Positions 1 to 11,214 of a DNA stretch of 64,000 nucleotides are shown piece after piece (the stretch's first letter is position 1; each line of letters opens with the position of its first letter). Position numbers and translations under genes: made by a program. Source of the DNA: Buchnera aphidicola (Nurudea shiraii) (GTDB lineage Bacteria; Pseudomonadota; Gammaproteobacteria; Enterobacterales; Enterobacteriaceae); assembly GCA_039829955.1 (NCBI GenBank), contig CP140035.1:310001-374000 (forward strand). Direction: 5' to 3'. Under the pieces are notes generated by a model that searched no databases, was not told the DNA's origin, and saw nothing but the letters and a program-made list of their open reading frames with translations.

Positions 1-20
1 TCGAAAAGGTTATCTTATGA
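1..20 (+). CDS. possible 3' end of lolC (partial)
   Basis: One reading frame entering from the left edge ends in a TGA at 18-20 that overlaps the lolD start as ATGA. The last residues read E-K-V-I-L, which resembles the C-terminal tail style of LolC/LolE proteins (compare P-A-K-I-L near the end of the lolE here). In E. coli lolC lies immediately before lolD, so the call rests mostly on order. Only six codons are visible, so this is weak. Confidence 0.3.
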
Positions 21-705
21 ATGATATGTATTTGTTAAAATGTAACTCTATATGTAAGACTTATTTTGATATGACAAAAAAAAATAATATACTTAAAAAT
101 ATTTCTCTAAGATTAAAAAAAGGTGACATGATGTCTATCACTGGTGCTTCTGGATCAGGAAAAAGTACTCTTTTACATATTATAGGAGGGCTAGATTTAC
201 CTGATTCAGGAAAAATTTTTTTTTAGGACAGGATATACATAAAATTTCTAATACAGCGCAATGTATTTTAAGAAATTTTCATTTAGGTTTTATTTATCAA
301 TTTTATCATTTATTATCAGACTTCAATGTTATTGAAAATGTAGCTTTACCATTGTTAATTCAAAAAAAAAGTAAATTAGAAGCCTTTGAAAAAGCTAATA
401 ATATTTTAAAAAATTTAAAAATAGAAAAAAAAATTAAGCATTTGCCTTCAGAACTATCAGGAGGAGAACGTCAAAGAGTAGCTATTGCTAGAGCATTAGT
501 TACAAAACCTAGCTTAATTATAGCTGATGAATTAACTGGAAATTTGGATAAAAAAAATTCTAAGTATGTTTTAGATTTATTGTTTAAATTTAATTATAAA
601 TATCAAATTACTTTTTTAATAGTTACACACGATACTTACTTATTTAGAAATATACCACTAAAAATGGAATTAAAATTTGGACAACTATATAAAATAAATA
701 CTTAA
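17..705 (+). CDS. lolD: LolD, lipoprotein exporter ATPase; frame broken at a T9 run
   Basis: ATPase of the LolCDE inner-membrane complex, which extracts lipoproteins and hands them to LolA. Walker A (GASGSGKST) is at residues 43-51. The frame then ends in a TAG at 224-226, directly after nine T at 216-224. Gaining one T continues the protein as F-L-G-Q-D-I, with the Q-loop (YQF), signature LSGGE (about 147-151), Walker B LIIADE (about 167-172) and H-loop VTHD. The corrected protein is about 229 residues; E. coli LolD is 233. The usual ADEPTGNLD reads ADELTGNLD. Start ATG at 17 has AAAGG six bases upstream. Both halves are otherwise well conserved, so this looks like a slippage-dependent gene or a very recent pseudogene. 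Confidence 0.9.
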
Positions 706-719
706 AAGGAAGTTACAAG

Positions 720-1964
720 GTGATTTATTTGTCTTTTTTAATATCTCAAAAGCTTAATAGTCAATGCAAAAAAAATAGTATTATTTCTGTAGTAACAATG
801 ATTTCTAAAGTTGGTATATTTTTAGGAACATGTGTATTAATTATTAGTTTTAGTGCTTTAAATGGATTCCAATTTGAATTAAACAATAGAATTTTGTCAG
901 TATTACCACATGGTGAAATTTTATCTATAAATCAACCATTTAAAGATTGGATTAAAATAAAAAATTTATTAAACTTATATACTGATGTTATATCTGTAAC
1001 ATCATATGTAAGTACTACAGCGTTTATTGATCATGTAAATGGAATAAAAGGCATTCAATTAAGAGGATTAGATTTTAATGACACTTTTGAATCTAAAAAA
1101 TTACAAAAATTTATAAATATAAACGTTTTGAAAAAAATGAAAAAAAATGAAAATCAAATAATTCTTGGAGAAAATATTTCGAAATCTTTATCTATAAAAA
1201 AAGGAGATTGGATAAATATTATTATTTGCAATAATTATAATCCTTCAGTTTTAAAATTTAAATATGTTACTTTTAAAGTAATAAACATTTTTAAAATAAA
1301 TAAAAATATAGATAATACGTTAGCATTAGTTTCTATTTCAAAATTACAAAAATATCTTAATATGCAATCTATTATTTCAGGATTAGAAATATTTATAAAA
1401 AATCCATTTAATGGAACTGAAGTATTTCAAAAAATTCAGAAAAATTTACCGAATAACTTTATAATTAAAAATTGGATAACTGAATATAATTATATATATA
1501 GCGATCTTAAACTAGTAAAAATCATAGTTTATTTAACAATGACGTTAATTATTATTATTTCATGTTTTAGTATATCATCGATTAATTTTATAGAAATATC
1601 AAAAAAAATAAATAATATTGCTATACTTAAAACTTTAGGAATAAGTAATAACTTAATTATAATTTCACTTTTAATACATGGTATTAAATCTATATTAAAA
1701 ACTGGATGTTTTTCTCTACTAATAAATATAATGTTATTATTAAATTTTAAATATTTTATATATTACATCGAAATTTTTTTAGGTCATAAGATATTATCTA
1801 GTACTGTATATTATATTGATTTTATTCCTATCTCAATTTCTTATTTAGATGTTATTTCAATATTTTTTATACTATTTTGTATAGGATTTGTGACTAGTTA
1901 TTTTCCAGCTTACTATGTTAGTAAAATCAAACCTGCAAAAATTTTAAAAAATATTAAAATATAA
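720..1964 (+). CDS. lolE: LolE, lipoprotein exporter membrane subunit
   Basis: Permease subunit of the LolCDE lipoprotein-releasing system in the inner membrane. It is 414 residues with one N-terminal membrane segment (about 20-45), a large periplasmic domain (about 46-265), and three C-terminal membrane segments in an FtsX-like domain. It matches LolE rather than LolC: N-R-I-L-S-V-L-P-H-G-E-I near residue 60 and YYIDFIPISISYLDV near the C-terminus are LolE landmarks. Start is GTG at 720 with AAGGAAG upstream. It begins 14 bases after lolD, so the two are probably co-transcribed. Confidence 0.9.
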   Translation: MIYLSFLISQKLNSQCKKNSIISVVTMISKVGIFLGTCVLIISFSALNGFQFELNNRILSVLPHGEILSINQPFKDWIKIKNLLNLYTDVISVTSYVSTTAFIDHVNGIKGIQLRGLDFNDTFESKKLQKFININVLKKMKKNENQIILGENISKSLSIKKGDWINIIICNNYNPSVLKFKYVTFKVINIFKINKNIDNTLALVSISKLQKYLNMQSIISGLEIFIKNPFNGTEVFQKIQKNLPNNFIIKNWITEYNYIYSDLKLVKIIVYLTMTLIIIISCFSISSINFIEISKKINNIAILKTLGISNNLIIISLLIHGIKSILKTGCFSLLINIMLLLNFKYFIYYIEIFLGHKILSSTVYYIDFIPISISYLDVISIFFILFCIGFVTSYFPAYYVSKIKPAKILKNIKI

Positions 1965-2022
1965 TTAAATAAAAACGTTTTTTAAAATACTTTTACAGTT
2001 TAAAAAATTATTAAGGTAAATA

Positions 2023-2136
2023 ATGCAGGTAGTTAATAGAAGATTAAAAAATGTACGTTATAAAAAACATAAACGAAAAATTCATCAACGTTTTCGGAAT
2101 AATATTTTTGAACGAGAAATTAAAAATATTTTTTAA
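2023..2136 (+). CDS. small basic hypothetical protein, 37 aa
   Basis: ATG at 2023 is preceded by AAGG with a six-base spacer, a good ribosome binding site. The product is 37 residues with about 13 Lys/Arg plus two His, so it is strongly basic and looks like a ribosomal-type or nucleic-acid-binding peptide. Seven Arg are used, five of them CGN codons, which is unusual for random DNA this AT-rich and suggests constraint. I do not recognise the family; it is not L34, L36, S21 or S22. It sits between lolE and gapA, where E. coli has no equivalent gene. Confidence 0.45.
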   Translation: MQVVNRRLKNVRYKKHKRKIHQRFRNNIFEREIKNIF

Positions 2137-2164
2137 TATATAATTTTTTTTAATAATTTACATC

Positions 2165-2178
2165 TGTTTACGTAAACA
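2165..2178. promoter_or_regulatory. 14-bp perfect palindrome upstream of gapA
   Basis: TGTTTACGTAAACA is a perfect palindrome about 150 bases before the gapA start. It stands out in this AT-rich spacer because of its CG centre. It could be an operator, but it does not match the Cra, CRP or FNR consensus that I know, and few regulators survive in this kind of genome. Confidence 0.2.
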
Positions 2179-2244
2179 TGCATTATCATAAATTATTTTA
2201 AAAAAAATAAAAGTATTTTACTTTAAAATTATTTAAAAACTTAA

Positions 2245-3321
<1,077 letters not shown>

Positions 3322-3348
3322 TTTTATAGGACTTCATTTAGTTTATAT

Positions 3349-3394
3349 AAATTTCATATTGACATTATATTTTTTATAATGTCATATGAAATTT
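3349..3394. terminator. long hairpin between convergent gapA and fldA
   Basis: A near-perfect inverted repeat of about 20 bp per arm (left 3349-3369, right 3375-3394, one bulged T) closes a short T loop. It lies 27 bases after the gapA stop and 73 bases before the fldA stop on the other strand, so it probably ends transcription in both directions. Confidence 0.65.
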
Positions 3395-3467
3395 ACAAAA
3401 TTTTAAATATCTCTAAATGATTTTTATAAGTTTTAATACATTAATATATCATGTATAAATTAAAAAA

Positions 3468-3995
3468 TTAATATAATATTTTTTTGTTTTGAAGCTCTCG
3501 TTTTAATTGTTGAACCCATGTATTTACTCTTTTCTTACTTTTTTCTGGTTGTCTATCCTCATCAATTATTAATCCTAAAAATTGCTGATTATCATATAAT
3601 GCTTTAGAATTTTCGAAGCAATAACCCTGAATAGGCCATTTTCCAACAAAGTGTATGTGTGACGTTTTTATCATATTAAATAATATTCCAATTCCATCAC
3701 AAAAATACTCAGAGTAGTCTTCTTGATCTCCACACCCAAAAAAAGCAACAGTTTTTTTTGAAAAATCTGTTTTTTTTAAAATTGAAGAAAAGTCATCCCA
3801 ATCACATTGAAGTTCTCCATAATACCAAGTAGATGTTCCTAAAAGAATAACGCTATATCTTTCTATATCTTCTCTTTTTGAATCAGCAATGTCGTGAACG
3901 TTAGAAATATGTTTACCAAATTCGCTTTGAATATACTTTGCTATTTTCTCTGTATTTCCTGTGTCACTTCCGAAAAAAATTCCTATATCTTTCAC
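3468..3995 (-). CDS. fldA: flavodoxin 1
   Basis: FMN electron carrier in the cytosol; in enterobacteria it serves IspG/IspH, biotin synthase and other reductive enzymes. The FMN phosphate loop GSDTGNTEK is at residues 9-17, followed by the conserved TSTWYYGELQCDWDDF and GCGDQEDYSEYFCD loops that hold the isoalloxazine ring. It is 175 residues; E. coli FldA is 176. The start is GTG at 3995 with AGAGGA eight bases upstream. It is monocistronic, convergent with gapA. Confidence 0.95.
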   Translation of the reverse strand: MKDIGIFFGSDTGNTEKIAKYIQSEFGKHISNVHDIADSKREDIERYSVILLGTSTWYYGELQCDWDDFSSILKKTDFSKKTVAFFGCGDQEDYSEYFCDGIGILFNMIKTSHIHFVGKWPIQGYCFENSKALYDNQQFLGLIIDEDRQPEKSKKRVNTWVQQLKRELQNKKILY

Positions 3996-4292
3996 TATGT
4001 TTTATCCTCTTTTGTATAAAATTTACATTTTTAAAATTTTTTAAATAAACATACAATATTAAAACATTTGAAGATATTTAAAAAATAGGACATAAAATGT
4101 ATAAAAAAATAAAATCTTATATACTATAAAATAGTTTATTTTATATTAGTAATAAAAATATTATTTTGCTAATATAACAATTACAGTTATGCAATTAATT
4201 ATTTATAATTTTATTAAATACAAATACGTGAAAATTAATATATTTATAAATTGCATTTTAAAGCATATAAATAATATTTTAAATTAAATAAA

Positions 4293-5724
4293 ATGACTAT
4301 CAATCTTGTATGGTTTCGAAATGATTTACGTATACGTGATAATTTAGCATTATATTATGCTTGTAAACACAATAAAAATACAGTATTTGGCTTATTCATT
4401 TCTGTTCCGAAACAATGGAAACTAAATACAATGTCTCCGAAAAGAGCATTCTTTATATATAAAAATCTTGTTTTTCTTAGAAAACAACTAATGCGATTAA
4501 ACATTTTTTTATACTATTACGAATCTACTACTTTTTCTAATTCAATTGAGTATCTTGTTAAATTTTGTAAAAAAAAAAGTAGAAAACTTATATTATAATT
4601 ACGAATATGGATTTTTTGAAAAAAAACGAGATGATTTGATAGAAAAGAAATTAAAAATTCATAAAATATCATCATATGGATTTCATAGTTCTACATTAAT
4701 AAATCCAGGAAGCATTAAGAATAAACATAATACAATGTATGTACGATATAGTAGTTTCCAAGAAAAATGTATAATAACATTATTAAAAAAAAATTTTAAG
4801 TCTCTAACTATATTTAAAAGAAAAAAAATTTTTAAAAATACGTTCTGTTCTCACATTCCGTTATTTAAATGTTCTTTAGAAAACTTTAATGAACAACTTT
4901 TTCCAATAGGAGAATTAAAAGCAATTAAAAAACTTAAAATATTTTTAAAAAAAAAATTAAAGTATTATAACATTAATCGTAATTATCTTTCATTAAATAG
5001 TACTAGTATGCTTTCCGTTTACTTTTCTACTGGAATATTATCTCCTATTCGTTGTCTCTTAATCATACATAGATATTATTCTAACACAGAGTATGAGCAA
5101 TTAATTAAAAATTGTCGTTGGATCCATGAGTTAATTTGGCGTGAATTTTTTAAGCATTTGCTATATTTTTATCCTATGTTAAGTTATAAAAAAGTGTTAT
5201 GTAATTGGGAGAAAAACATAAAATGGAATAATAATAAAAAAAATTTAAATGCATGGAAAAAAGGAAAAACAGGATTTCCAATTATAGATTCTGGAATGAG
5301 GCAATTAAATAAAATAGGATGGATGCACAATCGTTTAAGAATGATTACTGCTAGTTTCTTAGTTAAAAACTTATTAATAGATTGGAGAGAAGGAGAAAAA
5401 TATTTCATGTCGAAATTAATAGATGGTGACATGGCATTAAATAACGGCGGATGGCAATGGATTTCCTCAACAGGATATAATCATATGCCATATTTTCGAG
5501 TATTTAATCCTATATTACAATCTAAAGAATTTGATAAAAAAGGAAAATTTATTAAAAAACATATTCCTGAATTAAAAAAAACTTCTTTAATTAATATTCA
5601 TAATCCAGATTTATGGAATAAAAATGACAAAAAAAAAATCAATTATCCTCATACAATAATTAATCTTAAAAGTTCAAAAAAGATAGCATTAAAAATTTTT
5701 AAATTAGCACGATATAAATCATAA
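4293..5724 (+). CDS. phrB: deoxyribodipyrimidine photolyase; frame broken at an A10 run
   Basis: Light-driven repair of cyclobutane pyrimidine dimers with FAD and MTHF. The N-terminal part (102 codons from ATG 4293) leaves frame at ten A, 4569-4578, and stops at 4596-4598. Losing one A joins it to the rest as C-K-K-K-V-E-N-L-Y-Y-N-Y-E-Y, which matches E. coli TH-LFYNYQYE; the corrected protein is about 476 residues against 472. The FAD domain is intact, with GMRQL, WMHNRLRMITASFLVK, LIDGDMALNNGGWQW and Y-F-R-V-F-N-P. Both halves are conserved, so either polymerase slippage supplies functional product or inactivation is recent. A second A10 run at 4947-4956 is in frame. Confidence 0.88.
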
Positions 5725-5741
5725 TTTAGTTAAAGTTTAAC

Positions 5742-6485
5742 ATGAAAAATATTATATTAGAAAAAATTATAAATAATAAATTGAATTCTATGTCATATAA
5801 AGATTACATTCATAATGGTTTACAAATAGAAGGTATTAAAGAAATAAAAAAGATTATAACTGGAGTAACAGCATGCCAAGAATTATTAAATATTGCTGTA
5901 CAAAAAAATGCTCAAGCTATAATAGTGCATCATGGATATTTTTGGAATAATAGTGAAAGAACTATTAAAGGTATACATAGAAATAGAATAAAAACTATAC
6001 TTGAAAATAATATTAATTTATATTGCTGGCATTTACCTTTAGACTATCATCCTGAATTGGGAAATAATGCTCAAATAGCAAAAATATTAAATATTAAAAT
6101 AAAAGGATATGTGGCCCCATTAGTTCCGTGGGGTATTTTGAAAAAGAAAGTTACTGCGAACGAAATAATTAAAATAATTACACGAAAATTTAATAGAATT
6201 CCTTTTCATTATCAAAATAATGCAAAAGAATTAATTTATAAAGTTGCATGGTGTAGCGGAAAGGGACAGTCTTTTATAAATTTAGTTTCTCAATTTGGAG
6301 TTGACGCATTTTTTACAGGTGAAGTATCAGAAGAGACGATACATGTTGCTAAAGAGAAAAACTTTCATTTTTTTTCAATTGGTCATCATGCTAGTGAGTG
6401 TGGTGGAATAATTGCTTTAACTAATTGGATAAAGACCAAAATTAATTTAGATATTACTTTTTTTGATATTTATAATCCAATTTAG
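5742..6485 (+). CDS. ybgI: YbgI, NIF3/DUF34-family metal protein
   Basis: The product is 247 residues, the same as E. coli YbgI, which forms a toroidal hexamer with a dinuclear metal site. The metal ligands are visible as VHHGYFW (about 66-72) and near the end as GHHASECGG, with the linking TGEVSEET motif. The biochemical role of the family is not firmly settled. It follows phrB by 17 bases, as phr and ybgI are neighbours in E. coli, and is probably co-transcribed with it. Confidence 0.92.
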   Translation: MKNIILEKIINNKLNSMSYKDYIHNGLQIEGIKEIKKIITGVTACQELLNIAVQKNAQAIIVHHGYFWNNSERTIKGIHRNRIKTILENNINLYCWHLPLDYHPELGNNAQIAKILNIKIKGYVAPLVPWGILKKKVTANEIIKIITRKFNRIPFHYQNNAKELIYKVAWCSGKGQSFINLVSQFGVDAFFTGEVSEETIHVAKEKNFHFFSIGHHASECGGIIALTNWIKTKINLDITFFDIYNPI

Positions 6486-6678
6486 TTCTTCTAAAAGCAA
6501 TTTCATAAAATTTAATGCATTTTATCTTACATTGAGATGTGTGACATAACATTTATTTGTTTTTAATTCTTTACAGAAACAATAATTTTATACATAAATT
6601 GTATTTTATCTATGATATAAAGCAAATGTTACAATCGAATGTTATTTTTAAAAGATAATGTTTATACTAAGGAAAATT

Positions 6679-9432
6679 ATGAAAGAAAATGAATTTAAAA
6701 ATGAATTCCAACATTTATTTTTAACAAATTCTAATTTATATTATTTAGATAACATGTATAAAAACTTTTTAAATAATCCTACTTCTATAGAGAGATCTTG
6801 GCATTCTTTTTTTTTAGAATTCCTTAATAATTCGAATTTAAAAATAAAATCACATACACATAACAATAAAATCTTTCAAATTCAAAACGATACTTCGTAT
6901 ATAGCATGTATTATTATAAATTATTTTCGTGAAAATGGACATAAGTTTTCAAACCTGGATCCATTGAGCTTAAACAAAAAAGTATTTTTTCCAGATTTAA
7001 ATCACTTTTTGGAACAGAACAATGTTGATATTATTAAAAAAGAATTTTTAATGCAGTTATCCAAATTTTCTTTTAATACAACTACTTTAGAAAACTTATA
7101 TTCCGCTTTATATAAAGTGTATTGTAATAATATAGGATATGAATACATGCATATCGATTGTAAAGATGAAAAAATTTGGATACAAAATTATATAGAACGA
7201 GATTATAGAAAGCATGTCTTTACCAAGACGGAAAAAAAAAATTTGTTAACAAGCTTAGTTTCTGCAGAAATATTAGAAAAATACTTTGCAGTTAAATTTC
7301 CAGGTACAAAAAGATTTTCTTTAGAAGGATCAGAATCGTTGATACCTATGTTACTAGAAATAATTAATTATATTTATAAGTTCAATATTAATAAAATTAT
7401 TTTAGGAATGGCTCATAGAGGAAGATTAAATGTATTAACTAATATTTTAAAAAAGCCTGTCAAAGATATATTCCATGAATTTGATAATACAAATAATACA
7501 AAAAATTCTACTAATGGAGATGTAAAATATCATATGGGTTATAAAAATGATATATTTACTAAATATGGATGTATCAATATAGATTTAAAATTTAACCCAT
7601 CACATTTAGAGATTATTAATCCTGTGGTAGTAGGTTCAGTTAGATCATATCAAGATGATACTAAGAAAAAGAATATCTTATCTTTGATATTACATGGAGA
7701 TGCATCTATTTCTGGACAGGGAGTAGTACAAGAAACATTAAATATGTCTCAAGTAGAAGGCTATAAAGTTGATGGTAGTTTACACATCGTATTAAATAAT
7801 CAAATTGGGTTTACTACTTCTAATTTAAAAGATTTAAGAAGTAGTAGATATTGTACTGATATCGCTAAAATAGTATCATCCCCTATATTTCATGTAAATG
7901 CAGACGATCCAGAATCAACTTTATTTGCAATACGTTTAGCTCTAGATTACAAAAATCGTTTTAAAAAAGATGTATTTGTAGATTTTGTATGTTATAGACG
8001 ACATGGACATAATGAAGTAGACGATCCATCAATAACACAACCTATAATGTATGCTAAAATTAAACACCATCCTACTGTATGTAATATTTATAATAAAAAG
8101 TTAATAAGCAAAAATATTGTTAATAAAAGTTACTTAAGTATTAGTATAAAAAAATACAAAAAAGAACTAGATAAACAATATTTAAAATTTATGGAAGAAA
8201 AAACAATATGGAATAGAAATACTAATTTTCATAAAGTCTATTTCCCTACACTTTATACAGAAAACAATAAAAATATTTCAATAGAATTTTTAAAAAGCTT
8301 GATTAAAAAAATTAGTACTATTCCTACTAACATTTCTGTACATGATAGAGTTTTAAAGATATATAACGAAAGACTACAAATAGTTGATAATAACAAAAAT
8401 TTAGATTGGGGTACATCAGAGACGTTAGCATATGCTTCTTTATTAAATCAAGGTATTTCTTGTAGACTTACAGGAGAAGATGTAGGAAGAGGTACTTTTT
8501 CTCATAGACATGTTACTATTTATGATCAAAATAACGGTTCCATATATGTTCCTTTACAGCATATAGGTTCCCATCAGGGAAATTTTTATGTTTGGAATTC
8601 TGTATTATCAGAAGAAGCAGCATTAGCTTTCGAATATGGATATTCTATTGCTCAAAATAATACATTAACTATTTGGGAAGCTCAGTTCGGAGATTTTTCA
8701 AATGGAGCACAAATTGTTATTGACCAATTTATTTGTTCTAGTGAACAAAAATGGGGAATTACATGTAACTTAATTATGCTATTACCTCATGGATATGAAG
8801 GACAAGGACCAGAACATTCTTCATCTAGATTAGAAAGATATCTACAACTTTCTGCTGAAAATAACATACAAATTTGTATACCTACAACTTCTTCACAAAT
8901 ATATCATTTATTTAGAAGGCAAGCTTTGAATGTTTATAAAAAACCTTTAATTATTATGACACCTAAATTCTTATTACGTTATTCTCCATCTTTTTCATCT
9001 TTACAAGAATTTTCAAACAACTCTTTTCAAGAAGTGATTGATGAAAACGACCAAATACATTTTTCAAAAATAAAACGAATAATTTTATGCTCTGGGAAAG
9101 TATACTATGATCTTCTACAACAAAGACGTTTCAATCAACAAACTAATGTAGTTATTATAAGAATAGAACAGCTATATCCATTTCCAAATAATGTTTTATC
9201 AAAAATATTGAAATTATATTCATATGTTAATGATGTTGTTTGGTGTCAAGAAGAGCCTTTTAATCAAGGTGCATGGTTATATGTTCAACATCATTTAATA
9301 AAAGTTCTATCTAAAACATGTTCTTTAAATTACATTGGGCGTTTAGAATCTTCATCCACAGCTACTGGATATTTCAATGTTCATAAAAAGCAACAAAAAA
9401 AATTAATTTATGATGCTTTAAATATAAATTAA
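6679..9432 (+). CDS. sucA: 2-oxoglutarate dehydrogenase E1
   Basis: Thiamine-diphosphate E1 subunit that decarboxylates 2-oxoglutarate and transfers succinyl to the SucB lipoyl arm. From ATG 6679 (TAAGGA eight bases before) it is 917 residues; E. coli has 933. The upstream ATG at 6658 lacks a site. Visible are the N-terminal E2-interaction stretch, [11 protein letters not shown], the GDAS...NNQIGFTT thiamine/Mg region, [15 protein letters not shown], and the C-terminal [15 protein letters not shown] [12 protein letters not shown] loop. An A10 run at 7232-7241 is in frame. It precedes sucB by 14 bases. Confidence 0.97.
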   Translation: MKENEFKNEFQHLFLTNSNLYYLDNMYKNFLNNPTSIERSWHSFFLEFLNNSNLKIKSHTHNNKIFQIQNDTSYIACIIINYFRENGHKFSNLDPLSLNKKVFFPDLNHFLEQNNVDIIKKEFLMQLSKFSFNTTTLENLYSALYKVYCNNIGYEYMHIDCKDEKIWIQNYIERDYRKHVFTKTEKKNLLTSLVSAEILEKYFAVKFPGTKRFSLEGSESLIPMLLEIINYIYKFNINKIILGMAHRGRLNVLTNILKKPVKDIFHEFDNTNNTKNSTNGDVKYHMGYKNDIFTKYGCINIDLKFNPSHLEIINPVVVGSVRSYQDDTKKKNILSLILHGDASISGQGVVQETLNMSQVEGYKVDGSLHIVLNNQIGFTTSNLKDLRSSRYCTDIAKIVSSPIFHVNADDPESTLFAIRLALDYKNRFKKDVFVDFVCYRRHGHNEVDDPSITQPIMYAKIKHHPTVCNIYNKKLISKNIVNKSYLSISIKKYKKELDKQYLKFMEEKTIWNRNTNFHKVYFPTLYTENNKNISIEFLKSLIKKISTIPTNISVHDRVLKIYNERLQIVDNNKNLDWGTSETLAYASLLNQGISCRLTGEDVGRGTFSHRHVTIYDQNNGSIYVPLQHIGSHQGNFYVWNSVLSEEAALAFEYGYSIAQNNTLTIWEAQFGDFSNGAQIVIDQFICSSEQKWGITCNLIMLLPHGYEGQGPEHSSSRLERYLQLSAENNIQICIPTTSSQIYHLFRRQALNVYKKPLIIMTPKFLLRYSPSFSSLQEFSNNSFQEVIDENDQIHFSKIKRIILCSGKVYYDLLQQRRFNQQTNVVIIRIEQLYPFPNNVLSKILKLYSYVNDVVWCQEEPFNQGAWLYVQHHLIKVLSKTCSLNYIGRLESSSTATGYFNVHKKQQKKLIYDALNIN

Positions 9433-9446
9433 ATAAAGAGACAATA

Positions 9447-10655
9447 ATGAATACAATTAATATTCTTGTTCCTAACCTTCCTGAATCAGTTACTGAAGCT
9501 ACAATCGCAACTTGGCATAAAAAACCTGGCGATCGTATAAAGGAAGGTGATATTTTAGTAGATATTGAAACTGATAAAGTAGTTTTAGAAATTCCATCTC
9601 TTTTTAATGGAAAATTGCAAAATATTATTTCAAAAAAAGGAGAAAAGATTATTGCAGGACAAGTTATAGGAATATTAATTCGATCAAAGGATATTCATGT
9701 TCCTCCTATTCCGAAATATACGAAACAGGAAAGTTCTAAGATAGATAGAAAATTAATGTCTTCTCATAAAGAGCGAATTAGTCCATCAGCGAGAAGACTA
9801 ATATCTAAGCATAATTTACAAAAACCTTTTGTTCAAAATACTGGAAATAAGAGTTGTATTACTCGTGAAGATATAATTAAACATGTAAATAATAATATTA
9901 AGAATAATACACATACTTTTGAAAATAAAACAAATCCAAATGAAGTACATTATAATCATAATATTAAACGTATTAAAATGAATGCATTAAGGAAAAAAAT
10001 TTCTGAAAGATTATTAGAAGCAAAAAACAATTCAGCTTCATTAACTACATTTAATGAAGTTAATATGGAACCTATTTTAAAGATAAGAAAAAGATATGGA
10101 GAATTATTTAAAAAAAAATATGATGTTAAATTAGGATTAATGTCCTTCTGTGTAAAAGCAGTTGTAGAAGCACTGAAGAATTTTCCTAATATTAACGCTT
10201 CAATTGATCAAGATGAAATTATTTATTACAAATATTTCAACATTAATATTGCCATTTCTACTCCAAGAGGATTAGTAGCTCCTGTTTTAAAAAACGTAGA
10301 TTCCATGAGTATGTCAGATATTGAAAAAAATATTCAAAATTTAGCTATAAAGGGAAGAAACTCTAAACTAACTATAGAAGATTTAAATGGAGGAAATTTT
10401 ACTATTACGAATGGAGGAATATTTGGATCTTTATTCTCTACTCCAATAATCAATCCACCCCAATCAGGAATTTTAGGAATGCACACTATTAAAGAACGAC
10501 CAATAGTTGTCAATGGAAATATAAAAGTGCTTCCTATGATGTATTTAGCTTTAACATATGATCATCGTCTAATTGATGGAAAAGAATCAGTAGGGTTTTT
10601 GTTAAGAATAAAAGAATTATTAGAAGATTTTAATCGTATTATTTTAAGTATATAA
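9447..10655 (+). CDS. sucB: dihydrolipoyl succinyltransferase, 2-OGDH E2
   Basis: Core E2 of the 2-oxoglutarate dehydrogenase complex, making succinyl-CoA. In order: lipoyl domain (1 to about 80, lipoyl Lys in [12 protein letters not shown] near 43), a linker, the E1/E3-binding domain (about 108-145, [12 protein letters not shown]), and the catalytic domain (about 170-402) with active-site His and Asp in YDHRLIDG. It is 402 residues against 405 in E. coli. It is an operon with sucA. Neither sucC, sucD nor sdh genes follow, unlike E. coli. Confidence 0.97.
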   Translation: MNTINILVPNLPESVTEATIATWHKKPGDRIKEGDILVDIETDKVVLEIPSLFNGKLQNIISKKGEKIIAGQVIGILIRSKDIHVPPIPKYTKQESSKIDRKLMSSHKERISPSARRLISKHNLQKPFVQNTGNKSCITREDIIKHVNNNIKNNTHTFENKTNPNEVHYNHNIKRIKMNALRKKISERLLEAKNNSASLTTFNEVNMEPILKIRKRYGELFKKKYDVKLGLMSFCVKAVVEALKNFPNINASIDQDEIIYYKYFNINIAISTPRGLVAPVLKNVDSMSMSDIEKNIQNLAIKGRNSKLTIEDLNGGNFTITNGGIFGSLFSTPIINPPQSGILGMHTIKERPIVVNGNIKVLPMMYLALTYDHRLIDGKESVGFLLRIKELLEDFNRIILSI

Positions 10656-10685
10656 CATAATGCGATAAAACTTAAAAATTAAAAT

Positions 10686-10713
10686 TTGGTGCTATGATAA
10701 ATCTTAGCACCAA
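10686..10713. terminator. hairpin between convergent sucB and pal
   Basis: TTGGTGCTA at 10686-10694 pairs perfectly with TAGCACCAA at 10705-10713 around a ten-base loop. The stem is GC-richer than its surroundings. It lies 30 bases after sucB and 15 bases after the pal stop on the other strand, with T-rich sequence on the right and A-rich on the left, which suits termination from both sides. Confidence 0.7.
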
Positions 10714-10728
10714 TGTTTAATATCTCTA

Positions 10729-11214
10729 TTAATATACTATAACTGCACGTCTATTTTTTACATAAGAATCTTCTTTATCTCCATTCTCTATTGGTCTACC
10801 TGAACCATAAGATATTATAGAAATCTTTCCAGAAGGTATTCCTCTGCTTTCTAAATACGTTTTTACTGCATTAGCACGACGTTTTCCTAATTCTATATTG
10901 TATTTGTCCGAACCTCTCTTATCTGTATGACCTTCAATAATCACGTTTATATCAGGGTGACTATATAAAAAATCAACAGTATCATTTAATATTTTAGAAA
11001 ACCTTGCATTAATACTAAATTTATTTAAATCAAAATAAACAACACTATTTTGCTTCAATGTATCTAATTGATCGTTTGTATTAATATCTTGATAAGAATT
11101 CATAGATTTATTACTTTTATCAGGAGCAATTTTATTTTTTTGAAAACTACACGAAAACATCATTACTGTTGGTAATATAAAAGTTATAATTTTAAAAACA
11201 TCATTTAATTTCAT
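10729..11214 (-). CDS. pal: peptidoglycan-associated lipoprotein Pal
   Basis: Outer-membrane lipoprotein that binds peptidoglycan through an OmpA-like domain. The signal peptide ends at Cys22 in an imperfect lipobox (M-F-S-C); the next residue is Ser, not Asp, so the Lol system should send it to the outer membrane. The OmpA-C domain covers about 55-161 with YFDLNKFSI, IEGHTDKRGSDKYNIELGKRRA and NRRA. It is 161 residues against 173 in E. coli. Its usual partners tolQRAB are not next to it. It depends on LolCDE, whose ATPase gene is frameshifted in this window. Confidence 0.93.
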   Translation of the reverse strand: MKLNDVFKIITFILPTVMMFSCSFQKNKIAPDKSNKSMNSYQDINTNDQLDTLKQNSVVYFDLNKFSINARFSKILNDTVDFLYSHPDINVIIEGHTDKRGSDKYNIELGKRRANAVKTYLESRGIPSGKISIISYGSGRPIENGDKEDSYVKNRRAVIVY

